Shown: positions 1 through 11,118 of the stretch, piece after piece | Position numbering within the stretch: the stretch's first letter is position 1 | How the letters are laid out: each line of letters opens with the position of its first letter | Source of the DNA: Hordeum vulgare subsp. vulgare | Taxonomy: Eukaryota; Streptophyta; Magnoliopsida; Poales; Poaceae | DNA: 64,000 nt | Assembly (NCBI RefSeq): GCF_904849725.1 | Contig: NC_058523.1 | Span: forward strand, 111,788,189-111,852,188 | Direction: 5' to 3' | The notes under the pieces: model-generated | Seen by the model: the letters and a program-made list of their open reading frames with translations, nothing else | Database searches by the model: none | What the model was told of the DNA's origin: nothing | Position numbers and translations under genes: made by a program

Positions 1-910
1 AACCGCTAGAATGCGTGCTAAGCATGAATGGTTTGAAAAGGTGTTTTCTCGTGATGATATTGATGAAGATCTAAAAGTGATTGGTGTCACACCTATTGGA
101 TCTTTTTTTCTACCATAATTCTTTAAAAAGATAGGACTGTAGATGAGTCAACTTTACCTAAGAGGCATCCCAATGATTCGGAGTTCATAGATCTTAGTGA
201 TAAGATTGATTAAAGTGGGATGAAAGAGGTCAAAACTTTAAGTAGCAATGAGCCAACTCTTTTGGATTTCAAGGATTTTTATTAGGATAGTTGCTCTTTA
301 ATTGACCGTGTTTCCTTGTTGCAATCCATGTTAATTTCCCCCACATGCTTATAGTAAAAATAAAGCTTTTACTAAACATATTGTGGATGCTATGATGAAA
401 TCTTTTGAAGAGAAACTTGAGTTGGAGGTCTCTATACCTAGAAAACTTTATGATGAGTGGGAACTTACCACTAAAATTAAAATTAAATATTATGAGTGCC
501 ATGCTTTATGTGATTAGGCTGCTAGCTTTTCCACAATTCCAAAAACTTTATGTGATGTGTTAGGATTCCATGAATTTGATGATTGTTCCTTAAATTTGCA
601 TCTAGCAGATTCCACAACTAAGAAACATGCAGGAAGAATTAATGATGTTATTATTGTTTCTAATAGGAATTATGTGCCCGTAGATTTCATTGTTCTTGAT
701 ATAGAATGCAATCCTACATGTCCTATTATTATTGGCACACCCTTCCTTAAAACGATTGGTGCAATTATTGATATGAAGGAAGGTAATATCAGATTCCAAT
801 TCCCATTAAGGAAAGGCATGGAGCACTTTCCTAGAAATAAAATAATATTACCTTATGAATCTATAATGAGTTCTACCTATGGATTGCATACCAAAGATGA
901 TAATACCTAG
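1..910 (+). pseudogene. E1 gag-protease remnant
   Basis: Positions 1-550 contain broken gag-like reading frames with many stops. An open stretch at 557-910 (117 residues) looks like the C-terminal half of a retroviral-type aspartic protease: a V-D-F-I-V-L-D strand followed by C-P-I-I-I-G-T-P-F-L, the usual second signature of Gypsy proteases, then G-A-I-I-D and a short basic tail. The catalytic D-S/T/L-G motif is not preserved in the intact part. The last residues (Y-G-L-H-T-K-D-D-N-T) match the end of the E2 gag (Y-G-L-S-T-K-D-D-D-T), so the two elements share a C-terminal tail although the upstream coding differs. Not functional. Confidence 0.7.
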
Positions 911-1361
911 ATCTATTGCGTTATGCCTAGCTAGGGGCGTTAAGCAATAGCGCTTGTTGGGACAGAACCCAATTTTATTTGTTTTGATTTTTGTTTTTAT
1001 TTTTATTTTTTGTGTTACACATATTATTGTGTGTGTAATAATTATGTTTTATTATTTGAATTAGTGTTTGAGCCAAGTAAGACCTTTGGGATGGTCTATG
1101 GTGGTTGCAAGTTGATTTTGCTGAAAAACAAAAACTTTCGCTCCAAGTCCAGGAATTTTATAAATTCACGGGAACGTGATTTTGATATGAATATTTTACA
1201 CAAGATTGGTTTACAAATTTCCCAGACTGTCCTAATTTTTCAGAATTTGTGGAGTTACAGAAGTATTCGAAGTAAACAGATTGCTATAGACTGTTCTGTT
1301 TTTGACAGATTCTGTTTTTTTGTGTTGTTTGCTTATTTTGAAGAATCTATGGGTTGTATCG
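911..1361 (+). other. E1 post-coding region with conserved motif
   Basis: No coding signal. Directly after the protease stop comes a block at 925-960 (GCCTAGCTAGGGGCG, then TTAAGCAATAGCGCTTGTTG) that recurs right after the coding region of E2 (3861-3900) and E3 (reverse strand, 24627-24673). The rest is T-rich sequence that aligns with E2 at 4780-5096. Confidence 0.7.
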
Positions 1362-1366
1362 GGGGG

Positions 1367-2922
1367 TGATACATCTCCAACGTATCTATAATTTTTGATG
1401 GTTTCATGCTATTATCTTGTCAAACTTTGGATGTTTTGCATGCCTTTTATATATTTTTTGGGACTAACTTATTAACTCAGTGCCAAGTGCCAGTTCCTCT
1501 TTTTTCCATGATTTGCACCCCTTTCAGAGGAGAATTTTGAACAGAGTCCAAACGGAATGAAACTGCCAAAAATATTTTTTCCGGAACAGAAAAAGATCGG
1601 GAAGCCGGAGAATGAGGGCAGGGGGCCACCAGGGACCCCACAAGCCCTCATGGAGCGGCCAGGGGGGCCCGCGCCCCTCTGGCTTGTGGGCTCCCTGAGG
1701 CTCCTTTGCCCTAGGTTTTGCGCCTATATATTCCCTAAAATCCCATAAAAAATCAGGAGATCATCGAAAGTAATTTTCCGCCGCCGCAAGCTTCTCTCTC
1801 CGCAAGATCCCATCTGGGGCACGTTCTGGTGCCCTGCCAGAGGGGGGATTCAAATATGGAGAGCTTCTTCATCAACATCATGACCTCTCCGATGATGCGT
1901 GAGTAGTTCACCATAGACCTATGGGTCCATAGCTAGTAACTAGATGGCTTCTTCTCTCTCTTGGATCTTCAATACAAAGTTCTCCATGATTTTCATGGAG
2001 ATCTATCCGATGTAATCTTCTTCTGCGGCGTGTTTGTCGAGATCCGATGAATTGTGGATTTATGATCAGATTATCTATGAATCTTATTTGAGTTTCTTCT
2101 GATCTCTCTTATGCATGATTTCATATCCTTGTAATTCTCTTCGAGTTGTGGGTTTTGTTTGGCCAACTAGATCTATGATTCTTGCAATGGGAGAAGTGCT
2201 TGGTTTTGGGTTCATACCGTGCGGTGACCTCACCTAGTGACAGAAGGGGTAGCGAGGCACGCATCATGTTGTTGCCATCAAGGGTAAAAAGATGGGGTTT
2301 TCATCATTGGTTTGAGATTATCCCTCTACATCATGTCATCTTGCTTAAGGCGTTACTCTGTTCGTCATGAACTCAATACACTAGATGCATGCTGGATATC
2401 GGTCGATGTGTGGAGTAATAGTAGTAGATGCAGAAAATATTGGTCTACTTGTGTCGGACGTGATGCCTATATGTATGATCATTGCCTTAGATATCGTCAT
2501 GACTTTGCGCGATTCTATCAATTGCTCGACAATAATTTGTTCACCCACCGTGATATTTGCTATTTTGAGAGAAGCCTCTTGTGAACACTATGGCCCCCGG
2601 GTCTACTCCACACCATATTTCAGCCTTACACTTTTTACTTCGTTGCACTTTCCGCCTTCAGATCTCACTTTGCAATCAATCTTGAATGGATTGACAACCC
2701 CTTTATAGCGTTGGGTGCAAGCTCTTTTGTGTTTGCGCAGGTACTCTAGACTTGACGAGATTCTCCTACTGGATTGATACCTTGGTTCTCAAATTGAGGG
2801 AAATACTTACTTCTCCTGTGCTGCATCACCCTTTGCTCTTCAAGGGAAAAAACGACGCAAACAAGAGAAGTAGCAAGAAGAATTCCTGGCGTTGCTAGGG
2901 AAGGACTTTTGTTGCCGTAGCA
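1367..2922 (+). repeat. E2 5' LTR (type A)
   Basis: 1556 bp, TGATACATCTCC...TTGCCGTAGCA. The palindromic arms CCCACAAGCC (1637-1646) and GGCTTGTGGG (1681-1690) lie just upstream of a TATA-like box (TATATATT, 1725-1732), so the promoter core is placed there. The 3' end is unusual: it contains a degenerate PBS-like stretch (CCTGGCGTTGCTAGGGA, about 2885-2901) inside the LTR, some 30 bp before the true PBS. Confidence 0.92.
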
Positions 2923-2932
2923 GAAGAATTTC

Positions 2933-2950
2933 TGGTGTCGTTGCCGGGGA
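2933..2950 (+). other. E2 primer-binding site (tRNA-Asp type)
   Basis: TGGTGTCGTTGCCGGGGA, ten bases after the LTR end. It matches 16 of 18 positions of TGGCGCCGTTGCCGGGGA, the complement of the plant tRNA-Asp 3' end, which is the usual PBS in this Gypsy group. Confidence 0.85.
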
Positions 2951-3148
2951 GGATCAAGTCAAGAACTCATCCAAGTAGGTGTCACAAACTCATCTCTTGC
3001 ATTTACTTTGTTTGCCAGTTGCCTCTTGTTTTGCTCTCCCCCACTTCACAATTTGCCTTTTTCGTTTGCCTTTTTCATTCGCCTTTTCGTTTGCCCTTTT
3101 CTCTCGCTTGCTTTCTGTTCGTCTCTGTGGGATAGTCTACCTGTCCTC

Positions 3149-3845
3149 ATGGCTAGATCAACCACTTTGAATGATACTCCTGAGAGAGAAGTTCTCAATT
3201 TCAAACAAATTGAGGAAGAAAACTTAAAGGACGCTTGGTATAGGATTTGCAATGCTCAGAGTAGATCTACTCATATCCACTACCGTCCTGCTTCGCAGTT
3301 TTTATGTGGGTGTTTCTCCTTGGAATAGGTATATTCTTACCACCATCGTAGGTGGAAATTTCTTGGGTAGCCATACCGTTGATTCTTACGGAGCTGTAAT
3401 AAATTTGGTAGGCTCACCCCCACTCATGGTTAATGGAACCACCTTAACTCTGGAACATGTGATGCGTAGGTTGGACGTCATTGAAAATAAAGTTGCTACG
3501 ATCGAACTCATTGAAAATTTGGATAAAAAGATCCACAATCAAATCACTCAGTACGGATCCAAGGTGGGAATGGTTATGAAAAATTTAAAGGAGAAGGAAC
3601 CCACAGTTAACGAAAAGCTAGGTCATGATTCCGCTAGGATTGGCAAACTAGAGGACGTTATAACCAACTTGGGTTCCGCTTTTGCTGCTGTGCAGAATAC
3701 TCCAAAATTTGCCCACAATAAGGTCACCAAGTCTGTTTTTGTTCCCAAAAATAGTGGTGAGTCATCCAGCAAGAAAGATGGAAATCTTAAGATGATAAGT
3801 GATCACGCTACTTATGGTTTGAGCACCAAAGATGACGATACGTGA
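3149..3845 (+). pseudogene. E2 gag, frameshifted
   Basis: The ATG at 3149 opens a frame starting M-A-R-S-T-T-L-N-D that ends at 3328. The gag sequence continues in another frame (about 3300-3845) through G-G-N-F-L-G-S-H-T and a Leu/Ile/Lys-rich likely coiled coil around I-E-N-K-V-A-T-I-E-L-I-E-N. Together they make about 230 residues of a short Gypsy Gag with one frameshift near 3300-3320. There is no zinc knuckle, protease or pol. The upstream 2951-3148 is a pyrimidine-rich 5' leader. The product would be a structural capsid-type protein; this copy is broken. Confidence 0.7.
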
Positions 3846-3904
3846 TTCTATCGCTTTTATGCCTAGCTAAGGGTGTTAAACAATAACGCTTGTTGGGAGG
3901 CAAC

Positions 3905-4699
3905 TGATTGGCAATCTCTGGCAATGGCTAGACGACTGCTATTCTCGATTGCTCAACAATTAGAAATTGTCTTGCAATAACCCACGAGCGCGTGGGATCG
4001 AGGCAGTTTTCGAGGGTAGAGTATTCAACCCAAATTTGTTGGTTCACCAATAGGAAGTGAGAGGATACTCTCAAGTATTAGCAGCTGAATGTGTCAGATT
4101 CAACCACACCTGAAAGATTAATATCTGCAAGCAAAATATCAACAACAAAGTAGTATGATAGCAACGGTAGCAAGTAATAGCAGTAGCAAGTACCAGCAGC
4201 AGCAACAGTAGTAACAGCAGCAGAGCAAAACAAGTAACAGCAGCAGTGGGACAAACTCGTAGGCAATGGGTCGGTGATTTGTTTGGATGATATTCATCAT
4301 GCAAAAGTTATAACACGGAGAGATATGTGGCTAGCTCCTGTTCGTCAATGTGATGTAGGCATGCATTCCATGTGTCGTCATACGTGCTTAGGGAAAAGAA
4401 CTTGCATGACATCTATTGTCCATCCCCCCCGTGGCAGCGGGGTCCGAAAGGAAACTACGGGATATTAAGGTTCTCCTTAATAATAAAATCTTTGCGTAAG
4501 TATTTTTCATATTTTCCAGAAATATTCCCCGTAAATTTTCAGGATGTTCTGAGAACTTTCATTTCTGCACAAAAACAACACCAAGGCAATTCTGTTGAAA
4601 ACAGCGTCAGTCCAGGTTAGTTCCATTCAAATCATGCAAATTAGAGTCCAGAACAAGGGCAAAAGAGTTTGGAAAAGTAGATACGATGGAGATGTATCA
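3905..4699 (-). repeat. Type-C solo LTR, internally deleted, nested in E2
   Basis: On the reverse strand it starts TGATACATCTCCATCG at 4699 and follows the type-C LTR of E5 through the segment up to the AATAAAAG-like stretch. It then jumps to the AGGTTCTCC...ATATCCCGTAGTTTCC part, so the palindrome and promoter region are deleted. Near-matching TSDs flank it (GCAAC 3900-3904, ACAAC 4700-4704), and removing it restores the conserved GGAGGCAACCCAATG stretch of the host element. Its far end (3905-3970) extends beyond the usual type-C end and contains a PBS-like sequence; see findings. Confidence 0.85.
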
Positions 4700-4704
4700 A
4701 CAAC

Positions 4705-7317
4705 CCAATGAATTTATCTTTTTTCTTTCTGTTTTGTTGCGTCCACAACATCATAATTCTGTTGTGATTGTGTTTTTTGTGTTTCTTTTTGTGTTTGAGC
4801 CAAGCAAAACCTTTATGACTAGTCTTGGTGATGGTTGTTTGATCCTGCTGGAAAAAGACCAAAACTTTTCGCTCAGGAGATGATTTTTAATTTCTATTCA
4901 GAAAGAGATTTTGAGTTGATTATTTTTTCTGCTGGTTGATATGCCTTTAGCCAAAGCAGTCGTAAATTTTCAGATTTTTTGAGGTACCAGAAGTATAGAA
5001 AGCATACAGATTGCTACAGACTGGTCTGTTTTTGACAGATTCTGTTTTTGTTGAGTTGGTTGCTTGTTTTGATGAAACTATGGTTAGTATCGGGGGGTAA
5101 TAGCCATGGAAAAGTTAGAATACAGTAGCCCAACACCAATATAAATAGAAATCAAGTTTGCTACAGTACCTAAAGAGGTGGTAGTTTGTTTTCTTGTGCT
5201 AATGTTATCACGAGTTTCTGTTTAAGTTTTGTGTTGTGAAGTTTTCAAGTTTTGGGTGATGTTCTCATGGACAAAGAGATAAGGAGTGGAAAGATCTCAA
5301 TCTTGGGGATGCCCAAGGCATCCCAAGCCAAATTTAAGGACACCAAAAAGCCTAAGCTTGGGGATGCCCCAGGAAGGCATCCCCTCTTTCGTCTTCAATC
5401 CATCGGTAACATTACTTGGAGCTATATTTTTATTCACCATATGATATGTGTTTTGCTTGGAGCGTCTTGTATCTTAGGAGTCTTTTCTTTTTGTTGTGTC
5501 ACAATCATCCTTGCTGCACACCTTTTTGAGAGAGAGAGAGACATGCACTCATCGTGATTTTGCTAGAATGCTCATAGTGCTTCACTTATATCTTTTGATC
5601 TAGATAATTTTGCTCTATGTGCTTCACTTATATCTTTTAGAGCACGGCGGTGCATGACTTGGTAGTTGACTTATGCTATGAAAGTAGTCCGAAAAGTGAT
5701 AGGTACCCAAAGAGGATACAAAAACCTCCATCTTCATGTGCATTGAGTAGAAAGAGGAGTCTTGATTCCTCTCAATTAGTTTTGAGACGTGGATTTGGTA
5801 ATATTAAGAGTTATGTTAGTAGGGTGTTGTGAATCTAGAAATACTTGTGTTGAAGTTAGTGATTCCCGTAGCATGCACGTATGGTGAACCGCTATGTTAG
5901 GAAGTCAGAGCATAATTGATCTATTGATTGTCATCATTTGTGTTGAGGTCGGAATCGCGCGATGGTTAACACCTACCAACCCTTCCCCTAGGAGTATGCC
6001 TTTAGCACTTTTTTTCGATTACTAATAAAAACTTTCGCAACAAGTATGTGAGTTCTTCATGACTAATGTGAGTCCATGGTATAGATGCACTTTTACCTTC
6101 CACCATTGCTAACCTCTCTAGTGCCGCGCAATTCTCGCCGGTGCACAAACCCACCATATGCCTTCCTCAAAACAGCCACCGTACCTACCTACTATGGCAT
6201 TTTCATAGCCATTCCGAGATATATTACCATGCAATTCCCACCGTTCCGTCTCACGACTTGTGCGGTCACTCTCATATTGCCAACGTCATACGCCAAGCTA
6301 GCGAGATGTTCCAACGTCATACGCCAAGCTAGATCGTTGCACATCCCGGTACACTGCCGGAGGCATTTCCTATAGAGTCATCATCATTTTGAGTTTGAGC
6401 TGTGAGTAAATAAAAGTGTGACGATCATCATTATTAGAGCATTGTCCCATGTGAGAAAAAAAGAGCCCAAAAATAAAATAAAAATAAAAAAACAGAAAAG
6501 AAAAAAAAAGAGGCCTAAGAGCCCAAATAAAAAAAAGAGAGAAAAAGAGAGAAGGGACAATGCTACTATCTTTTTCCACACTTGTGCTTCATAATAGCAC
6601 CATGTTCTTCATGATTGAGAGCTTATTGCTTTGTCACTACCATATGCTAGTGGGAATCTTCATTATATAACTTGGCTTGTATATTCCAATGATGGGCTTC
6701 CTCAAAATTGCCCTAGGTGTTTGTGAGCAAGCATGTTGGATGCAGACCCACTAGTTTTCCTTTTGAGCTTTCACATATTTATAGCTCTAGTGCATCCCTT
6801 GTATGGCAATCCCTACTCATTCACATTGATATCTATTAATGGGCATCTCCATAGCCCTTTGATACGTCGAGTCAATGTGACCATCTCCTCCTTTTTTATC
6901 TCACAACCACCACCACACTCTATTCCACCTATAGTGCTATATCCATGGCCCACGCTCATGTATTGCATGATAATTATAAATTTTTTGAGAAAGTAAGAGT
7001 GCGAAAACAATTACCTGGCTAATACCGGGGTTGTGCATGATTTACATTAGTTGTGTGAGGATGATGGAGCATAGCCAGACTATATGATTTTGTAGGGATA
7101 ACTTTCTTGGCCTTGTTATTTTGAAAGTTCATGATTACTTTGCTAGTGTGCTTGAAGTATTATTGTTTTCTTGTCAATAGCAAACTATTGTTTCGAATCT
7201 TACGGATCTGAACATTCATGTCACGTGAAAGAAGTTGCAAAGGACAACTATGCTAGGTAGCATTCCACATCAAAAATTCAGACTTTATCACTTCCCTACT
7301 CGAGGACGAGTAGGAGT
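4705..7317 (+). other. E2 3' non-coding region with internal PPT copies
   Basis: No supported gene. T- and A-rich sequence aligning with E1 8884-11103 and E3 21942-24620 (reverse). Copies of the terminal polypurine tract occur internally at 5352-5368 (CTAAGCTTGGGGATGCC) and, degenerate, at 5298-5313. The open frames here (such as 5252-5557 and 6085-6375) are interrupted in the sister copies and are not credible proteins. Around 6450-6560 is an A-rich low-complexity stretch. Confidence 0.7.
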
Positions 7318-7333
7318 TAAGCTTGGGGATGCT
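7318..7333 (+). other. E2 polypurine tract
   Basis: TAAGCTTGGGGATGCT immediately before the 3' LTR; it primes plus-strand DNA synthesis in LTR retrotransposons. Confidence 0.8.
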
Positions 7334-8878
7334 TGATACGTCTCCAACGTATCTATAATTTTTGATGGTTTCATGCTATTATCTTGTCAAACTTTGGATG
7401 TTTTGCATGCCTTTTATATATTTTTTGGGACTAACTTATTAACTCAGTGCCAAGTGCCAGTTCCTGTTTTTTTCCATTATTTTGACCCCTTTCAGAGGAT
7501 GATTTTGAACGGAGTCCAAACGGAATGAAACTGCCAAAAAGATTTTTTTCCGGAACAGAAAAAGATCGGGAAGCCGGAGAATCAGGGCACGGGGCCACGA
7601 GGGACCCCACAAGTCCTCATGGCGCGACCAGGGGCGCGCCCCTGGCTTGTGGGCTCCCTGAGGCTCCTTTGCCCTAGGTTTTGCGCCTATATATTCCCTA
7701 AAATCCCATAAAAAATCAGGAGATCATCGAAAGTACTTTTCCGCCGCCGCAAGCTTCTGTCTCCGCAAGATCCCATCTGGGGCACGTTCTGGTGCCCTGC
7801 CAGAGGGGGGATTCGGATACGGAGGGCTTCTTCATCAACACCATGACCTCTCTGATGATGCGTGAGTAGTTCACCATAGTCCTACGGGTCCATAGCTAGT
7901 AACTAGATGGCTTCTTCTCTCTCTCTTGGATCTTCAATACAAAGTTCTCCATGATCTTCATGGATATATGTCCGATGTAATCTTCTTTTGCGGTGTGTTT
8001 GTCGAGATCCGATGAATTGTGGATTTATGATCAGATCATCTATGAATCTTATTTGAGTTTCTTCTGATTCTCTTATGCATGATTTCATATCCTTGTAATT
8101 CTCTTCAAGTTGTGGGTTTTGTTTGGCCAACTAGATCTACGATTCTTGCAATGGGAGAAGTGCTTGGTTTTGGGTTCATACCATGCGGTGACCTTACCCA
8201 GTGACAGAAGGGGTAACGAGGCACGCATCGTGTTATTGCCATAAAGGGTAAAAAAGACGGGGTTTTCATCATTGGTTTGAGATTATCCCTCTACATCATG
8301 TCATCTTGCTTAATGCGTTACTCTATTCGTCATGAACTCAATACACTAGATGCATGCTGGATAGCGGTCGATGTGTGGAGTAATAGTAGTAGATGCAGAA
8401 AGTACCAGTCTACTTGTCTCGGACGTGATGCCTATATGTATGATCATTGCCTTAGATATCGTCATGACTTTGCGCGGTTCTATCAATTGCTCGACAGTAA
8501 TTTGTTCACCCATTGTGATATTTGCTTTTTTCAGAGAAGCCTCTAGTGAACACTATGGCCCCCGGGTCTAATCCACGCCAGATTTTCAGCCTTACACTTT
8601 TTACTTCATTGCACTTTCCGCCTTCAGATCTCACTTTGCAATCAATCTTGAAGGGATTGACAACCCCTTTATAGCGTTGGGTGCAAGCTGTTTTGTGTTT
8701 GCGCAGGTACTCTGGACTTGACAAGATTCTCCTACTGGATTGATACCTTGGTTCTCAAACTGAGGGAAATACTTACTGCTCCTGTGCTGCATCACCCTTT
8801 CCTCCTCAAGGGAAAAACCGAAGAAGTAGAAAGAAGAATTCCTGGCGTTGCTAGGGAAGGACTTTTGTTGCCGTAGCA
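7334..8878 (+). repeat. E2 3' LTR (type A)
   Basis: 1545 bp, TGATACGTCTCC...TTGCCGTAGCA. It carries the same 3' extension as the 5' LTR, including the PBS-like CCTGGCGTTGCTAGGGA, and is followed directly by the GGGGG TSD. This proves the extension is a true part of the LTR and not internal sequence. Palindrome arms are at 7606-7615 and 7644-7653. Confidence 0.92.
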
Positions 8879-8883
8879 GGGGG

Positions 8884-11103
8884 TATGAACCATGGAGAAG
8901 TTAGAATACAGAAAATATTATATCAATATAAATAAAGAATGAGTTCACAACAGTACTAAGTGGTGATTTATCTTTCTTATACTAACGGATCTCATGAATT
9001 TTCTGTTGAGTTTTGTGTTGTGAAGTTTTCAAGTTTTGGATAAAGATTTGATGGACTATGGAATAATGAGAGGCAACAGCCTAAGCTTGGGGATGCCCAA
9101 GGCACCCCAATCCATATTCAAGGATACCAAAGAGCCTAAGCTTGGGGATGCTCAGGAAGACATCCCCTCTTTTGTCTTCAATCCATCGGTAAATTTACTT
9201 GAGGCTATATTTTTATTCACCACATGATATGTGTTTTGCTTGGAGCGTCTTGTATGGTATGGGTCTTTACTTTTTAGTTTGCCACAATCATCCTTGCTGC
9301 ACACATCTTTTGATAGAGAGAGACACACTGAATCGTAAATTTATTACAATACTCTTTATGCTTCACTTATATCTTTTGAGGTAGGCAATGATGCTCTAGT
9401 ACTTTACTTATATCATTTAGAGCACGACGGTGTTGTGGAATTATTAAAATCTCGTACCTCACTTATATTATTTTGAGAGTTCTTTAAAAAGCATGGTAAT
9501 TGGTTTAGGTTATGAATTGAGTCCTAATATAATAGGCATCCAAGAGGGATATAATAAAAACCTTCATATTAAGTGCATTGAGTATGATGAGAAGTTTGAT
9601 TCCTTGCGTATAGTTTTGAGATGTGAAGATGGTGATATGAGAGTCATGCTAGTAAGTAATTGTGAATTAGAAAAAAATACTTGTGTTAAAGCTTGTGATT
9701 CCCGTAGCATGCATGTATGGTGAACCGTTATGTGATGAAGTCGGAGCATGACTTGTTTAATGATTGTAAACCTTTGTGTGGAGGTCGGGATCGTGCGATG
9801 GTTAACTCCTACCAACCCTCCCCCTAGAAGATCTCCTATGTGTTTTTTATGATTCGCTTCGATAACTAATAGGCTTTTGCAATAAGTTTGTGAGTTTTTA
9901 TGACTAATGTTGAGTTCATGGATTATACGCACTCTAACCCTTCCACCTTTGCTAGCCTCTCTAGTACCGCGCAAGTTTCGCCGGTACATTAAAACCACCT
10001 TCCTCAAAACAGCCACCATATATTTCCCTTAAAACAACCATCATACCTACCTATTATGGCATTATCATAGCCATTCCGAGATATATTGGCATGCAACACC
10101 ACCGTCCCGTTTTTTATGACACGAACCATCACTTCCATATTGCTTATAGAATCATACTTTGTTCGAGCTATAGAGTCGTAATCTTTGGGTTGTAAGTAAA
10201 TAAAAGTGTGATGTTTTTGCATTATTAAAGCATTGTCTCGTATGAGAAAATGATGATGGAAGCTATGATTCTCTCACAAGTTTGGATGAGTCTCTGGACT
10301 TTACAAAAAATAAAAGAGGCCAACGAAGCACATAAAAAAATAAAAGAGGTCATAGAAGCCCATTCAAAAAAAGAGAAAAAAGAGAAAAAAGGGAAAAAAC
10401 GAGAGAAAGAGAGAAGGGACAGTGCTACTATCTTTTTCTACACTTGTGCTTCAAAGTAGCGCCATGTTCTTCATAAAGAGTCTCCTATGTTGCCACTTTC
10501 GTATAACTAGTGGTACACATCTTTTCCATAACCACTTAGTTTTCTTTTTGAGCTTTCATACACTTATAGCTCTAGTGCATATGTTGCATGGCAATCCCTA
10601 CTGACTCACATTAATATCTATTGATGGGCATCTCCATAGCCCGTTGATATGCCTAGTTGATGTGAGACTATATTCTTCCTTTCTTTTTGCAACCTTCACC
10701 ACATTATATGCCACCTATAGTGCTATACCGATGGCTCACTCTCATGTATTGCGTGATAGTTGAAAAGGTTTGAGAACATAAAAGGTGTGAAACAATTGTT
10801 TGATTTTCACCGGGGTTGTGCATGATTTAGATACTTTGTGTGGTGAAGATGGAGCATAGCCAGACCATATGATTTTGTAGGGATAACTTTCTAAGACCAT
10901 GTTTTTATCGAAAGGAAGCAATTACCTTATTAGTGTGCTTGAAGTATTATTGTTTTTATGTCAATATAAAATTTTGTTTTGAGTCTTATGGATCTGAATA
11001 TTCATGCCACATTAGAGAATATTACATGGATAAATATGTTAGGTAGCATTCCACATCAAAAAATCTTTTTTTATCATTTACCTACTCGAGGACGAGCAGG
11101 AAT
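8884..11103 (+). other. E1 3' non-coding region
   Basis: Continuation of E1 after E2. No supported gene. Two internal copies of the PPT motif are seen at 9081-9096 and 9136-9152, the second identical to the terminal tract over CTAAGCTTGGGGATGCT except at its first base. An A-rich stretch (10300-10410) gives a lysine-rich open frame that I do not regard as a gene. Confidence 0.7.
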
Positions 11104-11118
11104 TAAGCTTGGGGATGC
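11104..11118 (+). other. E1 polypurine tract
   Basis: TAAGCTTGGGGATGC directly before the E1 3' LTR. Confidence 0.8.

Larger units (their letters stand above)
1367..8878 (+). mobile_element. E2: complete type-A Gypsy LTR retrotransposon, non-autonomous
   Basis: Bounded by LTRs at 1367-2922 and 7334-8878, both TG...CA, with a perfect 5-bp TSD GGGGG at 1362-1366 and 8879-8883. It has a tRNA-Asp type PBS, a gag-only coding region with a frameshift, a long non-coding 3' region and a PPT. There is no trace of pol, so mobility would have needed enzymes from another element. It is inserted in E1, a relative of the same family, in the same orientation. A reverse-oriented type-C solo LTR (3905-4699) is nested in it. 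The two LTRs are very similar by eye, suggesting a younger insertion than E1. Confidence 0.93.

Noticed and set aside
5252..5557. Conserved small ORF in E1, E2 and E3 (also 9036-9227, 23817-24083 reverse)
   Set aside because: The conserved residues come from repeats of the PPT motif at DNA level; the frames end at different places in each copy.
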